Shown here in pieces: positions 24,350 through 35,510 of a DNA stretch of 64,000 bases. The notes beneath the pieces were generated by a model. It saw only the letters and a program-made list of their open reading frames with translations. It did no database searches and was not told the origin of the DNA. This DNA is from Rhizophagus clarus (taxonomy: Eukaryota > Glomeromycota > Glomeromycetes > Glomerales > Glomeraceae). Both the position numbers and the translations under genes were made by a program. The first letter of the stretch is position 1, and every line of letters begins with the position of its first letter. Where the stretch lies: contig BLAL01000080.1 in NCBI GenBank assembly GCA_015698045.1, positions 188,501 to 252,500 on the forward strand, read 5' to 3'.

Positions 24350-25531
24350 TAGTGCTTCTTCAGATGCTGACGAAATAGTAAAATTCCGATCACTTTGGTG
24401 GGAGAAGGGAATATTTCATCCGAAGGCGAAATGGGAGGAAGAAAAGTAAGTTCTTTTCCTGCTTGTTTTGATATTTGAGCTCATACTTATATAAGCTATC
24501 TATATCAAGACTCCCATACACTCTTGTAAAATCTGTAAGTTTGGAGGAATACGAACTTCATGCCGATAAATTTAATGTTCACGGTTGCTGGGATTGGAAA
24601 GAAAACAAAGTTATAGTTTATGAATGGCCTTCAAAGCCCCATGAAACTTTTATTGGCGAGATAACTGTTGAAATAATAAATCATTTTAATGCTGTATGTG
24701 GAGCTCCTGCTCATATTTCAAGTATGGGCGCAGTCCGTAAGTATCAATTCAACAATTGACTCATTCTTATGCTTAAGATATAAGATTAATTATTTTCTTA
24801 GGAACTCGTGCTGACAATACTGGACATGAGTCTGATGCGACATTTTGACCTCCTAAACCACCAGTATGACCACCAAATGGAAGTGATGGAGAGGTACTTT
24901 TTCTGTTTGTTCAGAATTCATTATCTCTTTTGAGTTCTAACATTTAAGGATTTTAGAATGAGCCCTGGCCTAATGTTGTAATTGAAGTTGCTTATTCTGA
25001 ATCACAAACTGATGTCCTGAGTAAAGTACAAGATTTTTGGTTAAAAAATAATAGTCGTGTCCATGATGTGATAGTGGTTAAAATTGATTACATAGCTCTA
25101 GGTAAAACACCAACACGTATGCAAGTAAGTTATATTCCTAAATTGCAAGTAATATATTATTGTTTGTATATATCTAATTTAACCTACTACAGGCCTGGCA
25201 CTTTTGCGTTTTAGACAGAACAACAAGAAATGCAGACATTGTAGCTCGAACTTATGTAATGATTACAAATAATAATGCTTATCTTTATTATTGATTACTT
25301 AATTATTGATATATTATAAAAACACTTTTAGTTTGAATTCGGTACCCATGATCAAGCTGGGAATCCCCTTAATATTCTACCAGGAACCTGTGTCATCAAC
25401 ATTAATTTGGATTGTTTTTATCATAATATATTTCCAAGAATTAGTATCCCCCGAAATCAAGTCCCAGATCCAATTCAATTAGATTTCTTACTCCTCCGAA
25501 ATTACTTCCTTCGAGCATTTGAAAAAAGATA
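24350..25531 (+). pseudogene. Uma2-like PD-(D/E)XK nuclease, spliced
   Basis: About six exons separated by 55-90-nt introns. The segment at 24540-24740 reads VSLEEYELHADKFNVHGCWDW and YEWPSKPHETFIGEI. Next come RTRADNTGHESDATF, NEPWPNVVIEVAYSES, GKTPTRMQ, AWHFCVLDRTTRNAD and FEFGTHDQAGNPLNILPG, ending LRNYFLRAFEKR. The D...D and IEVAYSES pattern is the core of the Uma2 restriction-endonuclease-like family, which is expanded in arbuscular mycorrhizal fungi. In-frame stops in the Pro-rich third segment make it a probable pseudogene. The first exon (WWEKGIFHPKAKWEEEK) is uncertain. Function in fungi is not established. Confidence 0.65.
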
Positions 25532-26330
25532 ACAAAGTAAATAGAGTTTCTTCATTATATTATCTCTATTTCAACTGTGACTCCATTTACTTATACATAG
25601 CTATACATCTCATCCAAAACAATGGCAGAATATCAGTTTCAGTTTATAATTTACTTTATTGCATGTCATGTAATGCTATATAAAAGAATTTAATTGCTGT
25701 AATTAACACATAAATACGAATAAAATTTACCATAATTTTTTGCGAAGTGTGACTAATAAAAATGTTATATGTCGATTATATTGTACATTACCTTTATTGC
25801 ATTACAAATCGTCTAATGGTTAGCAAGTGATTGGGATAGGCTAATTAATGAAAACTATTTCATCGTGGTATTCTAGAGACCCATTTAAGTACAGCATGGC
25901 TAGATAAACTTATGAAAGAATGAGAACAAGCCCATACTCAATTTATGCAAGTTTTCGCGCTTAGGTCTAAATATTATATATCATGAACTGATTACCTGAA
26001 ATGCGCAGAAGATATTGGGAAAATTCTTGCTGAAAAATAGGGGCTGTGCGATGTAAGATTGGCATATATATTCACATTATTTTTTTGACTTTATTTTCGC
26101 ATGTCATGTCTCCGGCCACGCTATTATCATACTTACAAAACAATATTCGGGTATGGATATTTTTGCCAACAATCATTATTTCGCATATGGGGTTTAGGGT
26201 TATATGCTAATCCTGTTCCTTATTGTCATTCTTTTATTGATTTGCAAGGGATTAACAGAATGATGAAATGCGGTGCATAATTGCTAATGAAAATCTGGAG
26301 AATGTTTTCTTCCGCAAATTTTACAAATGA
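25532..26330. other. non-coding spacer
   Basis: No gene seen. It leads into the promoter-like element of the next gene. Confidence 0.5.
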
Positions 26331-26338
26331 TATAAAAG
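26331..26338 (+). promoter_or_regulatory. TATA-like box of the gene at 26410
   Basis: TATAAAAG lies 79 bp before the ATG. The same octamer is 72 bp before the ATG at 30518. Confidence 0.35.
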
Positions 26339-26409
26339 CGGGTTAGATTGATCCCAAAAGTTATATCTCACCTTCACATATATTCAAAGCTAGAGTATCG
26401 AAGGTAGAT

Positions 26410-27678
26410 ATGGAAAACCAGAAGGGTTCATCTGAGGTGGAAAATCTGTTAAGTGTGGAAAACCTATCTATTATGGATGAGGAGGTGGACTTAAACAGTA
26501 TGGAGAACGTAGTCATTATCGAAAGTGCAGGACAACAAAATTGAGATACCCCAAATCGTAATAAATATCTTAAAACTATTGCATTAAATATTCTCAAATA
26601 TCTCTCTGAAGACATACTTTGTGAGGAACCTGATTTTTCAGCGGTAATGGCAGGTGATGTCTCCATCCCAGATAATGGTCTATGTACCTATTGCAAAAAA
26701 CCAATTTTGTCAGACAACCCTCCCAGATCTGTTGTAATTAATGTATATGGGCATATTCATCATCAGATTTGTGCAGATAAAAGAGGAGTATTAAGTTGTG
26801 GTACATGCCACGTTAGTGATAGCGATCTGGTACAGTCCAACAAATGTGCAAAGTGCTCTCTAGAAATCTCTACTGCTATTTGTGATTTTCCCATGCTGTA
26901 AACATATGGGGTCTTTGCAATAGAAAGGTACGAAACTCAAAAAAAAATAAAAATTTAATTAATATTAAATTTATACTTATTTTAACATAAAAAACATAAT
27001 TAACATATAAAGTAAATTTAAAAATTTTTTTGAGTTTCGTACCTTTCTATTGCAAAAACCCCATATAGTACATTTTGAATGTATTGAAATTAATCGCAAG
27101 TTGTGTCCTAAGTGTCCGGCAAATCATGATTTGGAAAAAGAAGGTTTTTACATTTCACCTGAAATACTTAGAAAAAGAAGGAGGCAAGAGTGTGAACAGA
27201 AAACTGCCAGAGGTTCAAAGGCGCAAACTATCCTTTGTGAGCTCTGTCTTTACACTTGATGAGCTATCAATTAATGCACCTTCCAAAGCTCTGAACATGC
27301 AAGATGTATCCGACCAGCTTCACAAGATGTACTACGACATTGACGTTGCTGAAAAGAAAAGGGATCAAGTAAAGAGATGTAGTTTTGAATTATTTTCAAT
27401 TTGGAAAAGCTCTATCTGAGCATCTAGCCATACTATTGCAGAAGAAGCCTCTACAGATGGCACATACAGACCTAAATAGTGAAGTCCAGAACAAACTTCC
27501 AGATCATATGAACAAGTTTATGGTACGCAAGAGAGTAGATACAGCCAGAAAATTTTATGACATCTTTAGCGTGATTAGTGAAGATAAGATTCGTCATATC
27601 AAATCCTTCACTGCATCCAGTTTTTCAGATCTAACTAGACCAGAGGTTGCATATATCATAAAAAACTTCAAGGATTAG
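26410..27678 (+). pseudogene. RING-like zinc-binding plus helical-domain protein, split by a MITE
   Basis: Starts MENQKGSSEVENLLSVENLS. The zinc-binding region is CTYCKKPI, CGTCHVSDSD, CAKCSLEIS, then HFECIEINRKLCPKCP beyond the MITE. A basic linker follows (ILRKRRRQE), then the helical domain FGKALSEHLAILLQKKPLQM...RKRVDTARKFYDIFSVISED...IRHIKSFTASSFSDLT. I recall this two-part layout from a large Rhizophagus family. The MITE at 26908-27062 sits between two Cys pairs of the zinc domain. There are also an early in-frame stop and frame changes, so it is not functional as drawn. The zinc domain resembles RING/PHD types; ubiquitin ligase activity is only a guess. Confidence 0.55.
26908..27062 (+). 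mobile_element. 155-bp MITE, complete
   Basis: Terminal inverted repeats of about 38 bp start ggggtctttgcaatagaaag. ATAT flanks both sides (26904-26907 and 27063-27066). About 95% identical by eye to the copy at 42223-42377, with all differences transitions. Superfamily unknown: a 4-bp W-only duplication does not fit the common classes cleanly. Confidence 0.9.
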
Positions 27679-28344
27679 ATTCCTATTACTGCGCCACAGT
27701 CACGTGATACTGTTTCAGCTCAGAACACCCTCACCACTAGTATTAGCATTTTTTATTAGTTTTCAGGTGTAGTTTAGCACTTTTTAAAATGTTGTATTGT
27801 GCGAAGCGCCTTAACGGCTAAGGCATGATTATCATAAATAATAAAAGTTCAGGCCTTTCTCCTTTTTAATTTCCTAATATTTTTTAATGTATGCTATATG
27901 CGGAATGATGTCTATATATTTTTTTATAGGGCCAATCATCTCGTGATTTATGAAAACTCGCCAGCTTCTAGAACTCTCCTAGAACTATTGAGAAACTGGT
28001 GGAGATCACATGTGATATGATATACAGTACACCATGCCACAAACTGATTTAGCTGAAAGCGCTGTGCATATGCATGTAAATATAAAATTAGCTTAGCCCG
28101 AGATATGACCCTATATAATCCCGATATGCTTATAATCTAATAAAAATGAATCTGAGTTTAGCCCGCCCCTTGTCTAAAGACTGCGGGTGAGAAAAAAAAA
28201 AGATATCCACCTCAAAGTTCTTGAATGAGAGGGCCAGTAAATTTGAATCTGATATTTATTAGAGTATAATATTGCTAAATCAGCTAAAATTGGCTATAAA
28301 CTATAAAATCAGTATAATCTATTATAATCTACTAAAATACTAAT
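27679..28344. other. non-coding spacer with a small hairpin
   Basis: No gene. GCCTTA...TAAGGC (27808-27824) forms a short hairpin just after GCGAAGC. Similar strings (gcgaagcaccttaacg, gcaaagtgccttaacgg) occur in coding sequence near 21170-21285. Confidence 0.4.
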
Positions 28345-29205
28345 ATGGATTTAGACAGTAGAGGCCATTCTAAGCTAGTTGAGGCATGGAATAGTGGACG
28401 CTCTGATGAATATACAAGAATATTTGAAAAATTATTCCCTTTAGCAAATAAACATGATCACGAAACACCAGAAATGTGGTGCTCTCGTGTTTATGATCCA
28501 TTTAGAAAACTACTAGAAGAGCACCATTCTTCAAGAGGTGGAATCCTTTCTGGGAATGGATATATTAAAATGTTTGAAAAATTAATTAAAAGAAGTGATA
28601 GAGTCCATAGTATTCCATTAAATTACATATATTGTAGTGTATGCGACTCCTTAGTTTTCATACCTGAAAATGGTTATAGTAGTGCTAATTGCTATCGAGA
28701 TAACCACTTTAAGAGCTGTATCAATAGAGATACTATTTCAAAAGAACATACAAGGAGAAAAGAAATTCTCGAATCTATTGATAGAAGGAAATTTCAGATC
28801 TGGCAATATAAACAATACATATTAAAAGAAGAGGCTAAAATTAATTGTCTTTATCTAGAGCTTTTCTTCCAATCTACCTTACACTCAGAAAAGGATAAAT
28901 TGGCATCGGTATCATATGATTCTGATTATTGTTCAACTAGCTATGAAACATATAAGCAGGTTAAAATGACTATGGCAGAAAACACTATGTCATGTGCTCC
29001 AAAATTCAAGCCAGCTTATATTTCACCTACTGGACAAGAAACGATTTTACCAACTTCTTATCAATTATCGGCTCCAAATGAGACCATAAGCAGAATATTT
29101 ATCTCATCTCGGTATGCTAAACAAAATAACTTATTACCATCTATAAATAATCATAATCAGCCCGTATTAAGATTGAAAGATGGTATAAAAATCACATTCG
29201 TTTAA
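28345..29205 (+). CDS. intact unknown protein, 286 aa
   Basis: The longest clean frame of the cluster. It starts MDLDSRGHSKLVEAWNSGRS. A central Cys/His set (CSVCDSLVFIPENGY, NCYRDNHFKSC) could bind zinc, flanked by charged helices (REKEILESIDRRKFQIWQYK region). The C-terminus is Ser/Asn-rich and ends LRLKDGIKITFV. No stop or frame change, unlike its neighbours. I do not recognise a family. It could be a relic of the virus-like elements further right or a host gene. Confidence 0.6.
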   Translation: MDLDSRGHSKLVEAWNSGRSDEYTRIFEKLFPLANKHDHETPEMWCSRVYDPFRKLLEEHHSSRGGILSGNGYIKMFEKLIKRSDRVHSIPLNYIYCSVCDSLVFIPENGYSSANCYRDNHFKSCINRDTISKEHTRRKEILESIDRRKFQIWQYKQYILKEEAKINCLYLELFFQSTLHSEKDKLASVSYDSDYCSTSYETYKQVKMTMAENTMSCAPKFKPAYISPTGQETILPTSYQLSAPNETISRIFISSRYAKQNNLLPSINNHNQPVLRLKDGIKITFV

Positions 29206-29529
29206 CTGGTTTAACTGACTGAGAAATATATTAATTATAGACTATTGAAGATTAATATCATTTAGCTAAAAGTGCAATGTATAACTTATACTTTATTTTT
29301 TTGTGTTATATAATCTGCATACATGATCGCCTAGTATAATTGTGAAATGCTTCATATATATGAAGAGAATCACTATGCATGATCCGTCTATTCTGGGTTA
29401 GATTCTCCAATATTGTATAACTATTTTAATAAAGTATTTTAGGAAGATCAATGAAGCAATCTTGGGGATTCTTGATTGCGAAATGATATAATTATCAGTT
29501 TGAGAATTTCTATGCAATAGTTATCCAGT

Positions 29530-30050
29530 GAGCTTACAGGAATTACAAGAAGAGACCCAAATCTTTGGCAAAACAGATTTGGGAGGTGGTGAGGAATGAT
29601 GGTACTCCTAATGGGAAAAAGTTTTTAGGTATAAAAAATGAAATGATACAACCAGGATATATTTGTTGTGGGTATGATGGTCCTTGTTATCCAGTAAGAA
29701 ATGAATGGATGTTTGAAAAGATAGCCTAATTATGGGAACAATTAAGTTTTGTGACATACATACTTGTTAAGAGATTATTATATCAGCAAGGTTATATAGT
29801 TGTTAATGGTGAATATTGGCTTGACATGTTAAAATGACCACAAGATCCCGAATATTATAGTATTGATAGAAAAAATAATATTGTATTCTTCATCAGAATT
29901 TCAGAATACAAGGCATATAAGAGTAAATCATCAGGATTACTAAAACCTATATGCGATTCGCCGTTAAAATACATATATCGTAATAACAGGGAAGATATTA
30001 CCGTAAATTTCTCAGATTTGAATGATAATTGTAAGTTTGTACGCTGAATT
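29530..30050 (+). pseudogene. broken unknown gene
   Basis: A recognisable coding run: KKRPKSLAKQIWEVVRNDGT, KKFLGIKNEM, GYICCGYDGPCYPVRNEWMF, then QGYIVVNGEYWLDM and YYSIDRKNNIVFFIRISEYK. It has a few in-frame stops. No family recognised. Confidence 0.4.
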
Positions 30051-30445
30051 TTCCAGATCAGTCCTTGACCTAGATCCCAAATATTGTCTTAATAAAATAA
30101 TATATTGCAGCTACAATGCATGTAGCCATGTATGACATAAATTAGCACATTTTGCGATTCTCGTTAAAGTGTATATGATGTAATGAGTGATACATCGCAA
30201 ATCATCTATATGCCTGTCTGTGTGACATAAATTAATAGCAGTATATAAATAGACAAATAATATACTCGATTTGTATGAATGCCTGTAAGATAAAAATAAC
30301 TATACATATTTCCGCCTATTTTGGATTAGCTCCCGAGCTGTTCACACTAAAATAGCATTATGCCAGTTTGCCCGCCTCTGCACTGTTATATATACGCATC
30401 TTTAGAGAGTCTCTTTAAAAATAACTTAACGCATCTTTTCCAAAT
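30051..30445. other. non-coding spacer
   Basis: No gene seen. Confidence 0.5.
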
Positions 30446-30453
30446 TATAAAAG
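30446..30453 (+). promoter_or_regulatory. TATA-like box of the SAM-domain gene
   Basis: TATAAAAG, 72 bp before the ATG at 30518. Confidence 0.35.
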
Positions 30454-30517
30454 ACCAGAGGGAGTAAGTTCGTTATATATATCATATTACTTATTTTTTT
30501 GTTCTTTACATCTAACC

Positions 30518-30931
30518 ATGTTTTCTACAACTGCAAACCACTCCTCTTTGGTCGAAAACTGGAATACCGAGACTCTCATTATTTTCTTACGCGATCTAGA
30601 CATAAATCTTGATGAGGATGATTTCAAGATCCTTTGTAAGCAGAAAATAGATGGCCAAATCTTCCCAGACATGACCGAAAGAAAGTTCATGAAGGATGGT
30701 ATGAAGTGGAGACCTGTAATGAAACTTGAAAAACAAGCTAAGATATTAAAAGAGGGAATGAGAACTTTCAGAAAGGGCAAAATCGAATACTTTTGGCTCT
30801 TTCCATGCAGGATATGGTCTATTCAACATTTTATATCTTGGTCGACCAATATGTTTGGACATACCGAAAGAAATGAGGCACATACAGTTTTTTATAATAC
30901 ATTATATAATATTTCTGTGATGATCCTATGA
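30518..30931 (+). CDS. SAM-domain protein, probably exon 1 of a longer gene
   Basis: Residues 8-75 (VENWNTETLIIFLRDLDINL, DDFKILCKQKIDGQIF, MTERKFMKDGMKWRPVMKLE) fit a sterile alpha motif: W.TE.L..FL, a buried helix with DG, and a final TE..F...G pattern. In Rhizophagus this SAM type usually precedes a PD-(D/E)XK nuclease domain, and one follows here at 31350-32098. The tail after residue 90 (IEYFWLFPCRIWSIQHF) does not look like the family and may be intron read-through. SAM domains mediate protein-protein contacts. Confidence 0.55.
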   Translation: MFSTTANHSSLVENWNTETLIIFLRDLDINLDEDDFKILCKQKIDGQIFPDMTERKFMKDGMKWRPVMKLEKQAKILKEGMRTFRKGKIEYFWLFPCRIWSIQHFISWSTNMFGHTERNEAHTVFYNTLYNISVMIL

Positions 30932-31349
30932 CCTCGCAAGAGATCCTCGAAGTTATTAAAAATCTTTTACTTAATAAAAAGGTATGCATTTTTCATTTCA
31001 CAGGCCCAAACACGCATTTTTTAGATATAGTATATTAAGTACAAGAAGCTTTCGCTTAGGGATATATAAGCCCTCAGTTATTGCAGTGCTTTAGCATATT
31101 CATTCTATTAAATGTTGTGAGATTATTTAGCGATACTTTTTGACAAAGGTCTACTGTTTCTGGAGTAGGATTCGGTTATGTACTTTCCTTTCAATAAAAG
31201 TATAGTGAATATTATTCTGTGTTCTGGACAGGTCCTTTGACTATATAGTCGTTACTTCTGGTATCGCCATTCTAAAAATATTATTTTTTATTCCATTATC
31301 CCCAATGATGATACTTATTACTGAGGGGTCTATTTTTATATAGATCAAT
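30932..31349. other. spacer or intron
   Basis: No coding signal. It could be intron or intergenic sequence between the SAM and nuclease parts. Confidence 0.4.
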
Positions 31350-32098
31350 GAAAAAAAGGTTGCAAACCTTTAGCCGATACTACTAACCTACAAGAAGAGA
31401 TAATAGAGAAGTCAGATTCATCTGCTCCTGTCGCTAAAAAAAGAAGTATTAGCAAAGTTTTGGATGTTCCTGCAGATGTCCCATTACAGGATGATAAATT
31501 TATAAACATTTTGGAGATTTTAAAGACTGCAGTACGTAATTTCGACCAAAGTATAATAGTACTAGGATCCTCCTGTTCATACAAAAGTTCCAATCATTTG
31601 TATGTAAATTTTGAACATTATATCAAAGTTCCAAAAGAAAGTACATACGATGCAGAGATGTACCAGGTCCTAGTGAATTGGTTAAGGAAGATTCATGGAT
31701 ATGAGATCACTGGTCAATGGCACCTTGAACAAGTTTGTGATGATGGGGACTACCATCACCTCTATTGTGATCTAACTATAAAGAAGCTTGATAGTCCCCA
31801 TCTGGAAGCTCTTCTCGAATTGTTGGCGACGACATCAATTCCAAAACTAGAAGGCTATTTCGAACAAGTATTTAAGTATGAAGAGCAACTCCATCCCTGA
31901 GAGATCTGGATTGTACACTTTTCTCGTGAAGATTATATTGTAACTAATCTGTATTGGCCATCTGAGAAGCTCCAAGAGAATGGGTTAAATGTCATCCATT
32001 TTTGGTATAACAGGGACTTTAAAAATGTTCAGATGAGCGCTAGGTTTCAGAATACTACTGACCAGTACTGCGAAATTATAGATGAGATAATTCTTTAG
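31350..32098 (+). pseudogene. PD-(D/E)XK-type nuclease domain of an expanded Rhizophagus family
   Basis: Reads FEHYIKVPKESTYDAEMYQV, LVNWLRKIHGYEITGQWHLE, YCDLTIKKLDSPHLEALLEL and LATTSIPKLEGYFEQVFKY. Then come EIWIVHFSREDYIVT, WPSEKLQENGLNVIHFWYN, VQMSARFQ and EIIDEIIL. The YCDLTIKK...ALLELLAT core fits the D...(D/E)xK arrangement of restriction-like nucleases. The clean frame covers 31460-31900; the rest follows after a stop. It may be the second half of the SAM gene upstream. Biological role not established. Confidence 0.6.
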
Positions 32099-32209
32099 CT
32101 TTAGCATTTTTGTCCATAGATGTACTATTATTCCTATAATATATAATAAAGCTAACCCTGGTGGTCTATTTTACTTTTGAATATTATCATACTAATACTA
32201 CATTACGCT

Positions 32210-32515
32210 AGCATGCAATCTGAAATAAAGGAAACCAATTTATTGAGAAGTTCTATTGCCAGGTTCTCAGCTGAGAATGATAAAATTAAGGCTGAGAACA
32301 ATAAAATTAAAGCTAAGAATGATAAAATTAGAGTTGAGAATACTGAGCTTAAGGCCAGAATTGCGAAATTAGAAAATAAACAAATACAGAATGAACTAAT
32401 AAAAAATTTGCTATCAGTATCACTTATCTGACCTGTGACTAGTTTGGTGACCATCCTTCAGGAGCCTAACCAATCTCCTATCAGATGTGATGCAATTCGT
32501 AATATAGGCATGTAA
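32210..32515 (+). pseudogene. short coiled-coil protein with 21-bp heptad repeats
   Basis: MQSEIKETNLLRSS, then five seven-residue units (AENDKIK, AENNKIK, AKNDKIR, VENTELK, ARIAKLE) encoded by 21-bp tandem repeats at about 32264-32374. A classic parallel coiled coil. The frame continues past an in-frame stop as PVTSLVTILQEP and ends about 32515. The stop context contains GACCTGTG but this is coding sequence, not a transposon end. Confidence 0.5.
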
Positions 32516-32586
32516 ATCTATAGTACTATATGCTATGGACTATTTTGCATGTAAACTTTTTTTTGCGCAAAACTATACTTAATAAA

Positions 32587-33102
32587 ATGTTTCATTTCGA
32601 CTATAAACATATTATTGATAGACTACCTGAAAGTCTTGTTAAGAGGGCGTGTGAGAGACTCTTGCACCATTCTAAAGATCCTGTTCCATTAGAATCTATT
32701 TTTGGAAAGTCTGAACGAATTGAATCTTATTTGATACACACATTAGAGGTTTATGAAAATTTGTTAAATAGGAAGAAATATAAAACTATGGCTCAGGAAA
32801 AAGTATTACGTCCTCAAAACTGGCCGAAATGTAATGTATTTCCAGCATTATCAACTATACATGTTGTAGATAGTGGAGTCCAGACCAAAGAAATAGCCCA
32901 TAATTATAAGGAAGAGAATAATCGCCAGGTAGTGAATAAGCTTAAAGTGCTATCCCACCACCTGCTCGATTATAATAGACAAACCTTTGGGAAATTTATG
33001 CAAGACATAAAAAAGGATTATAGAGAGCGGGTTACTGCAAATAAGAAAATGTGCTATAAGATCAAAGATCTGAAGATGCAACTGCTGGAGGTGGAAAAGT
33101 AG
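32587..33102 (+). CDS. unknown helical protein
   Basis: Clean frame. I prefer the Met at 32587 (MFHFDYKHIIDRLPESLVKR) over the upstream one because the earlier 19 residues are low-complexity. It is mostly charged helices, with a C-terminal coiled coil (KKMCYKIKDLKMQLLEVEK). It lies convergent to the ATPase fossil on the other strand. No family recognised. Confidence 0.5.
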   Translation: MFHFDYKHIIDRLPESLVKRACERLLHHSKDPVPLESIFGKSERIESYLIHTLEVYENLLNRKKYKTMAQEKVLRPQNWPKCNVFPALSTIHVVDSGVQTKEIAHNYKEENNRQVVNKLKVLSHHLLDYNRQTFGKFMQDIKKDYRERVTANKKMCYKIKDLKMQLLEVEK

Positions 33103-33129
33103 CTGGCATCTATGAAGTCGAATTCTTCT

Positions 33130-34806
33130 CATTAGTGAGAATTTGGTCCCAACCAAGACGTATCCTATGTGGGTGTTCATGGGGTACTGTTAAATCAAAA
33201 CAATGAATTTATGTTCACATAATACCTTATCAATAGTCTTAATCACACTATGCCAGTCATTAGCATATTGATGCATGATTCTTCTAAGCTTGTCTGTAGT
33301 GCACGACCCATTGAATAGGCAGACGTGTGTGAGATTTTTTCGTATTATCTTCGGACAGTCAAAGTAACTCTGGAATACATATATTGAACTGATGTTATAG
33401 TGGCGCCCTTCGATGAAATAAGAAATAATTTTCTCTTACACTTTTTTTGGGTCAGCGCATACATCTTTGAATATGGCTACTGTACCTCTATCAGGAGAAA
33501 ATGATTTCACTTTAGGGATTTTATCTGGCTTCAAAGCTCAGAATGTAATATTTTCACGATAAGGCTTTGGACTATTTGCAATTATCTGATATGCCAATTT
33601 GACATATGCGCCGATCCGCGGAATCGGCCTAAATTAAGATTTAATAATTTAATTTTGAAAAACGTGATATTTGTTTCACAACCTCTAATTTTAATTGCGT
33701 TACATGATCATCTTTTGCGGATTGATAAAAAAAATGGAACTTTTACTTTTGAAATAAAGAATATACTATTCATAAACACAAATAAACAACGCGAAAGAAG
33801 ATGGGTTTTTAACGTTTAGATGGGTTTATGATATAGAAAAGTATTTCACGTTATTTGTATATTAAATATATTAAGTAACTATTTTTATTTATTTCTAAAG
33901 GTTTTTAACATGTAGTAAAGTTGTAAAAAAGTGTAAAAGTTTAGAACCTAAAGCAAAACTTGGTATGATTTATTTGTTTATTTATTTGTTTATTTTATAT
34001 CATATTTTAAAGAATTTTAAGTAATAAAAAGTTTTATCATTTATTTTAAACTTAGGCAAATCTTATTCAAGAATCTGATAGTGAGATACCTATGTGATTC
34101 TTTTTAACTCCTTGTTAATAATAGTGTTTGTTTAATATCATTAGAATTATCTTATTTGAAGCTTTATTTTGGTATAATTTTACTATATTTGAATCATAAG
34201 TTACAGAAAAATTAATTTTTTTTGAAATAATAAATAATATATTACAAAAATTAATAACTTAACTAATATAAAATTTATTTTTACGAAAATATTATTAATA
34301 GATTTTACTCAAATAGAGCTTTCAATTAAGCATAATAGTGTTCTGTTTAAATGATAAGATGCCAAAATACATGAGTTTTTTTGAAAATTTCACGTACGCT
34401 TATTACAAATATTTTATGCACGTGATAGTATTGTCCATCTGATCATTTCCATAATGGTTTCAAAATTTTTTTATTATTAACTAAGGATGATTAATCCTCA
34501 ATTCTGCAAATCGGCGGATATGAGATACATATATTTTGGCTCCTTAAGATTGTGGCTGATCAGGAGCAAATCATCATTCTTGATATAACGCACCCCTTCC
34601 TTCTTCCCATTAAACATTCGATAAAGTTTATTCTCAAGCATGTGATTAAAAACCTCATTAGTTTTTCCTAAATTGGTATGATTAGTGATTAGAAGTGTGA
34701 AAGGCCATTGGGAAACACTCGAATGTCCGCAAAATTTTTGGGCATCTTTAATCTCATTAATATGGTATACAAGCCTATCAACTGGCTCAAGTTTTTTTAT
34801 TTTCAT
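33130..34806 (-). pseudogene. fossil of a Polinton-type packaging ATPase (A32/FtsK-HerA class)
   Basis: The N-terminal part (34806-34518) has a Walker A-like region in [19 protein letters not shown] and [20 protein letters not shown]. The C-terminal part (33608-33130) has [22 protein letters not shown] and [14 protein letters not shown]. The pieces are separated by a 909-bp insertion. The family packages DNA into capsids of Polintons and large DNA viruses. Broken, with a few breaks besides the insertion. It is an old copy and lies next to the integrase fossil on the same strand. Confidence 0.65.
33609..34517. mobile_element. 909-bp non-autonomous element inserted in the ATPase fossil
   Basis: Ends CGCCGATCCGC and, inverted, CCGCCGATTTGC. 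ATATG on both sides (33604-33608 and 34518-34522). The interior is AT-rich with no gene. Superfamily not clear. Confidence 0.65.
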
Positions 34807-34904
34807 GCTAAGCTAACTATTAATAATGGTATTCTAAAATAATCTTGCAAATTTGCAGGACCGCGTGGTCTCAGAAAAATGCCAAGAAAATAATACTCTT
34901 TGAC

Positions 34905-35510
34905 CTAACTGGAAGAACTATTCAACAACCCTTTCTCGATTAGAGTATATCTAATATACGGATATAAATCCGCTGTATGAGGTACTTCAATAAGGCATAT
35001 ACCTTGATCCTTGCATATATTCCGCTTCTTCTGATCATGCATATTTTGTGATTTTAGATTTTCATTATCCTGGTGGTAGAAGCTATTGTGGTGATAGTGT
35101 TGAGGACCCTGGAATTCGAATACAAGACGCAATTTTTCATTATATCCATCCAAGTGTAGTCCATCCAAAAAATTTGGCCTACGTGGTGGGAATTTTTTGC
35201 CTAGCAGATCCTCAAAAATGTATTGGCATCGGCACTCATCACTTCTATGATGGCATAGCGGACATCATTCGAATTTTTTCATGATATATTTTAGTGGATA
35301 TTCCCACTGATGCACACCATTCTCACAAGACCAAAGATAAATATCATGACCATTTATTTGCCCAGTTTTTCTAAGGCATTGACCACCACGCTTCTTGACA
35401 TATTCTTCAGCCTGAGCTATCTTGTTATTGATAGGAGAAACATATGCAATATGTACAGACAACATACTTTGAGGTGGACGATCAACCCTTTCTGGATCAG
35501 CTATTAACAT
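34905..35510 (-). pseudogene. zinc-ribbon plus PD-(D/E)XK nuclease, directly after the integrase fossil
   Basis: Reads [20 protein letters not shown] and [18 protein letters not shown], then CPLCHH and [17 protein letters not shown]. Next come [38 protein letters not shown]. The C..C/CPxC pairs form a treble-clef or ribbon. D-G-Y...E-F-Q-G fits the D...ExQ core of Vsr-like nucleases. The integrase reading leads into it with no visible gap ([19 protein letters not shown]), so it may have been a fused C-terminal domain. Seen as part of the fossil; broken. Confidence 0.55.

Noticed and set aside
32424-32437. GACCTGTG at a position resembling a CACTA right end
   Set aside because: The surrounding frame reads on as coding sequence (PVTSLVTILQEP), there are no subterminal repeats and no partner end.
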